Source: Halanaerobiales bacterium (GTDB lineage: Bacteria; Bacillota_F; Halanaerobiia; DY22613). From it: DNA of 6,338 nucleotides. Shown here piece by piece: positions 4,121 to 6,338 of the stretch. The position numbers and the translations under genes are program-made. The stretch lies in contig JAGMES010000220.1 of assembly GCA_023128035.1 (NCBI GenBank), positions 1 through 6,338 on the forward strand, in the 5' to 3' direction. Each line of letters opens with the position of its first letter. The stretch's first letter is position 1. The notes beneath the pieces were generated by a model. It saw only the letters and a program-made list of their open reading frames with translations, had not been told where the DNA came from and did no database searches.

Positions 4121-6190
4121 TCAATATTTCTCCACCATATCTATTCCAGTATAAAAATGATTCAATATCTGATCATAGCTAAATCCAGAATTCGCCATTC
4201 CTGCTGCTGCAACCTGATCCATTCCTACACTATGGCCCCAACCTCCACCATAAAAACGATAGGCTATAAGTTTACCATTTTCAAATTCAGGTCTTAAGAA
4301 AAAGCGATTACTTCGCAAACCACCAAGCTTTGAACGAAGAGAATTTTTCAGCTCAACCTCTCCTTCTGTTCCTATAGCTAAAATGGATATTACACTACCA
4401 CCTTTTCCTCTACCAGTAACTTTTAACTCTTTCAACTCACCAATTTGAAGACGATCCTCAATAAATTTTCGACTAACCTGTCTTTCCCAACGAAAATGAA
4501 TTGAACTAGTGAAATTTGGATCAGCAGAATAAGAATCTGGTTGATTAATAAGCCAATTTTTGAGCTCTGCTGGTTCTAATGGGAATTGATCAACCTCTTG
4601 ATCTTTGAGAGTAGAAACTCCTAAGAGGTATGGCACTGCCATCCCCCACACATCTTTTACATCTTCTGTATGACCTCCTGAATTGGCACTATAAAGCGCA
4701 TTTATCGGACGATCTTTATAAGTCATGATTATTCCTAATGTTTCAGCAACAGCCTGGCGAGTCGAATTTCTTTCCCATCCAATTCCATTATAGGCTGCAC
4801 AATGGACAGTATCGCAAAGATCATATCCTGAAGAACTATGTCTACCTAAATGAAAATATGTGTAAGTTCTAGCTGCTACTGCTTGTACTTTCAAAGCCTC
4901 TAATGGCCATGAAGCAGACATTTCAGATGCGACTACAGAATAAAGATAGTCCTCCACATTAACGATATTAACCAATCTTAAGCCACCTAGATTTGGTATT
5001 AGTTCAAGTTGACCCCGATATTGTCGATCTTCTTTGCCAGACCAGTAATATCCTTTTCCAAATTGAATACCATGAATGAGTATTGGAGCATAACTAATGG
5101 GTTCGATCGTAATAGATTCAGAAAAACGAAGAGGTTTTCCATCAGGATATGATACTAATTCATACTGGCCCTTCTTTTCTTCTGCTTTCCAGATCTGACC
5201 TTCTAGTCCTTCAGCCAATATGTTTCCATTCTTATCTTTAACCTGGAAGGAAGAACCTACACGAAAGAAGATCATCTTTTGCACATCTCCTCCAGATAGT
5301 CCAACCTTGATTTTTTGAATATTCTCCATCTCAGGTAAAGGTTGAATCTCTTTGAAATTTACGTTTTCAGGCAAATCTTTAACCTGAGGAGGTGAAGTTT
5401 GAGATTTAAATCTTCCTGGGAATTCTTTTTCTAACCAAGTTATTTGAGCCTTAGAAAATTGATCCTGCTTATTCTCCGTTATTGCTTTCTCAAGGCGATA
5501 ATAAGCTTTATCATAATCATTTTGTTTTAAATATAATAATCCTAATTGACGTTGTACTCCCTTAAGACTTCCGTCAATTCGTAATGCTTTTAAATAATAA
5601 GTGATCGCCTCATTCTCACTTCCTAATCCTTCATAAATCAAACCTTTCTGAATTGCAGCTAAAGCATATCTTGGGTTTGTTTCTAATGCAATCTCAGCAT
5701 AAGTCAAAGCCTCTTGAATTTTTTCATTTCTCAAATAAATTTTACTAAGATAATAAGATCCTTCTGCTAAAACTACTGAAGAAAGATTTTCATTATTTAA
5801 AAGGTTTTTAAGACCTTTTTCCGCTAAATCTAATCTTCCAAGATTAAAATGAGCAATCTCTAAATACAATTTTATCTCAAAATCCAAAGAATGTTCACGT
5901 AAATAGCGGGTATATTGTTTTACAGCTTGTTCATAATCACCCATTTCTTCATATACCACAGCCAAGTTTATTGCAGCTCGAGAGCCAGGCTCGTAGCGAA
6001 CAATTCGACTATAGTTTTCTATCGCCAAAGCCAGATTACCATCATAATATGCCTGATTTGCCTCCAGATAAATATCCTCAGTCTCAAGATAACCCTGAAC
6101 TTCATCTCGAAAGCCAAAAAAAACTAAAAAAGATATAATGCCTAAAATAATAGTAATTAATATAAATTTCCGGTAATTAAAATTAATCAC
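4121..6190 (-). CDS. Membrane-anchored TPR protein with C-terminal SpoIID/LytB domain
   Basis: This is a probable peptidoglycan lytic transglycosylase acting outside the membrane; SpoIID cleaves denuded glycan strands during spore engulfment. The start is GTG 6190-6188, with GAGGAG 7 nt upstream. The 689 aa comprise a single N-terminal membrane anchor (about 9-27), about five to six TPR units (about 38-240, e.g. AYYDGNLALAIENYSRIVRYEP) and a proline-rich linker (about 262-290). A beta-rich segment (about 292-400) leads into the SpoIID domain to the C-terminus. Key residues are E423 in VVASEMSASWP, aligned with the catalytic glutamate of SpoIID. C459 and C464 in DLCDTVHCAAYNG correspond to the cysteine region known to bind zinc in the clostridial enzyme. 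SGGHTE (504-509) and GGGWGHSVGMDQ (648-659) are also conserved. It is much longer than classical SpoIID (about 340 aa) because of the TPR half, which probably docks partner proteins. It is transcribed alone from 6232-6260. Whether its role is sporulation or vegetative wall turnover is open. Confidence 0.92.
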   Translation of the reverse strand: MINFNYRKFILITIILGIISFLVFFGFRDEVQGYLETEDIYLEANQAYYDGNLALAIENYSRIVRYEPGSRAAINLAVVYEEMGDYEQAVKQYTRYLREHSLDFEIKLYLEIAHFNLGRLDLAEKGLKNLLNNENLSSVVLAEGSYYLSKIYLRNEKIQEALTYAEIALETNPRYALAAIQKGLIYEGLGSENEAITYYLKALRIDGSLKGVQRQLGLLYLKQNDYDKAYYRLEKAITENKQDQFSKAQITWLEKEFPGRFKSQTSPPQVKDLPENVNFKEIQPLPEMENIQKIKVGLSGGDVQKMIFFRVGSSFQVKDKNGNILAEGLEGQIWKAEEKKGQYELVSYPDGKPLRFSESITIEPISYAPILIHGIQFGKGYYWSGKEDRQYRGQLELIPNLGGLRLVNIVNVEDYLYSVVASEMSASWPLEALKVQAVAARTYTYFHLGRHSSSGYDLCDTVHCAAYNGIGWERNSTRQAVAETLGIIMTYKDRPINALYSANSGGHTEDVKDVWGMAVPYLLGVSTLKDQEVDQFPLEPAELKNWLINQPDSYSADPNFTSSIHFRWERQVSRKFIEDRLQIGELKELKVTGRGKGGSVISILAIGTEGEVELKNSLRSKLGGLRSNRFFLRPEFENGKLIAYRFYGGGWGHSVGMDQVAAAGMANSGFSYDQILNHFYTGIDMVEKY

Positions 6191-6231
6191 TTCTATTCTC
6201 CTCTCTGAGCTATGTTCTTATTATATAATTT

Positions 6232-6260
6232 ATTATACAACATCTGTCTAAGAAGAACAA
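6232..6260 (-). promoter_or_regulatory. Probable promoter of the TPR-SpoIID gene
   Basis: On the minus strand TTGTTC (6255-6260, three consensus bases plus a weak tail), a 17-bp spacer and a perfect -10 TATAAT (6232-6237) lie about 45 bp upstream of the start codon. A second TATAAT is at 6220-6225, 12 bp nearer the gene, but has no good -35. The arrangement is sigma-A-like. I see no clear SigE/SigF or Spo0A pattern, but these are too degenerate to exclude by eye. Confidence 0.55.
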
Positions 6261-6338
6261 TGGCTAGAAGGATTGAATCTATTTCCTCTTTATAAGTCTA
6301 AAGTCACTTTTTTTCTTTTGAGTTAAGACCCCCACTTC

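Noticed and set aside
4077..4154. Plus-strand 25-codon frame (MPSNNYPQ...) after an AGGAG at 4054-4058
   Set aside because: The AGGAG is about 18 nt from the ATG, too far for a ribosome binding site. The frame runs through the inverted-repeat arm into the antisense of another gene.
5915..6127. Plus-strand 70-codon open frame
   Set aside because: It is antisense to the N-terminal TPR region of the SpoIID-type gene and has no ribosome binding site.
6279..6338. Minus-strand frame open at the right edge (EVGVLTQKKKSDF...) as the tail of an upstream gene
   Set aside because: It has only 19 codons in AT-rich DNA, and another frame is also open to a stop at 6304-6306. Nothing distinguishes a true gene end from chance.

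Overview
The window is AT-rich DNA from a low-GC Gram-positive bacterium, probably an endospore-forming anaerobe of the Clostridia/Halanaerobia type. The evidence is purine-rich AGGAG ribosome binding sites, sigma-A-like promoters with consensus hexamers, a CadA/CadC-style metal module and a SpoIID-domain protein. The species cannot be fixed from the sequence. All recognisable full-length genes lie on the minus strand, so transcription runs from right to left.

Region 1 (1-1160) looks accessory. The left edge carries the last 34 codons of what looks like an IS66-type transposase, on the plus strand. Facing it is an apparent three-gene operon, read leftward from a good promoter at 1125-1153. 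It encodes a membrane-anchored thioredoxin-like protein whose second CXXC region is broken by a frameshift, a 35-residue secreted peptide precursor (predicted mature form DEVYVWENIGCC), and a 36-residue single-span membrane peptide. The two short genes are missed by length-filtered gene calling. A perfect 14-bp inverted repeat brackets the peptide gene. I do not recognise this operon as any described system, and it is the best candidate for something new here.

Region 2 (1178-3847) is a metal-efflux operon: a P1B-2 (Zn/Cd/Pb) ATPase followed, with a 1-nt gap, by an ArsR/SmtB repressor that has both CadC-type cysteine and SmtB-type alpha-5 metal ligands. Its promoter has perfect -35 and -10 hexamers. 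A 10-6-10 palindrome of the SmtB/CzrA operator type covers the expected transcription start, which fits metal-relieved autoregulation. A Rho-independent terminator follows the repressor gene.

Region 3 (3867-4117) is intergenic. It holds a terminator for the gene to its right and a roughly 195-bp palindromic element with perfect 31-bp arms and a nested 10-bp inverted repeat, directly after that gene's stop codon.

Region 4 (4121-6260) is a single long gene for a membrane-anchored TPR protein fused to a SpoIID/LytB peptidoglycan lytic transglycosylase domain, starting at GTG and with its own promoter. The last 78 bases (6261-6338) show nothing I can assign.
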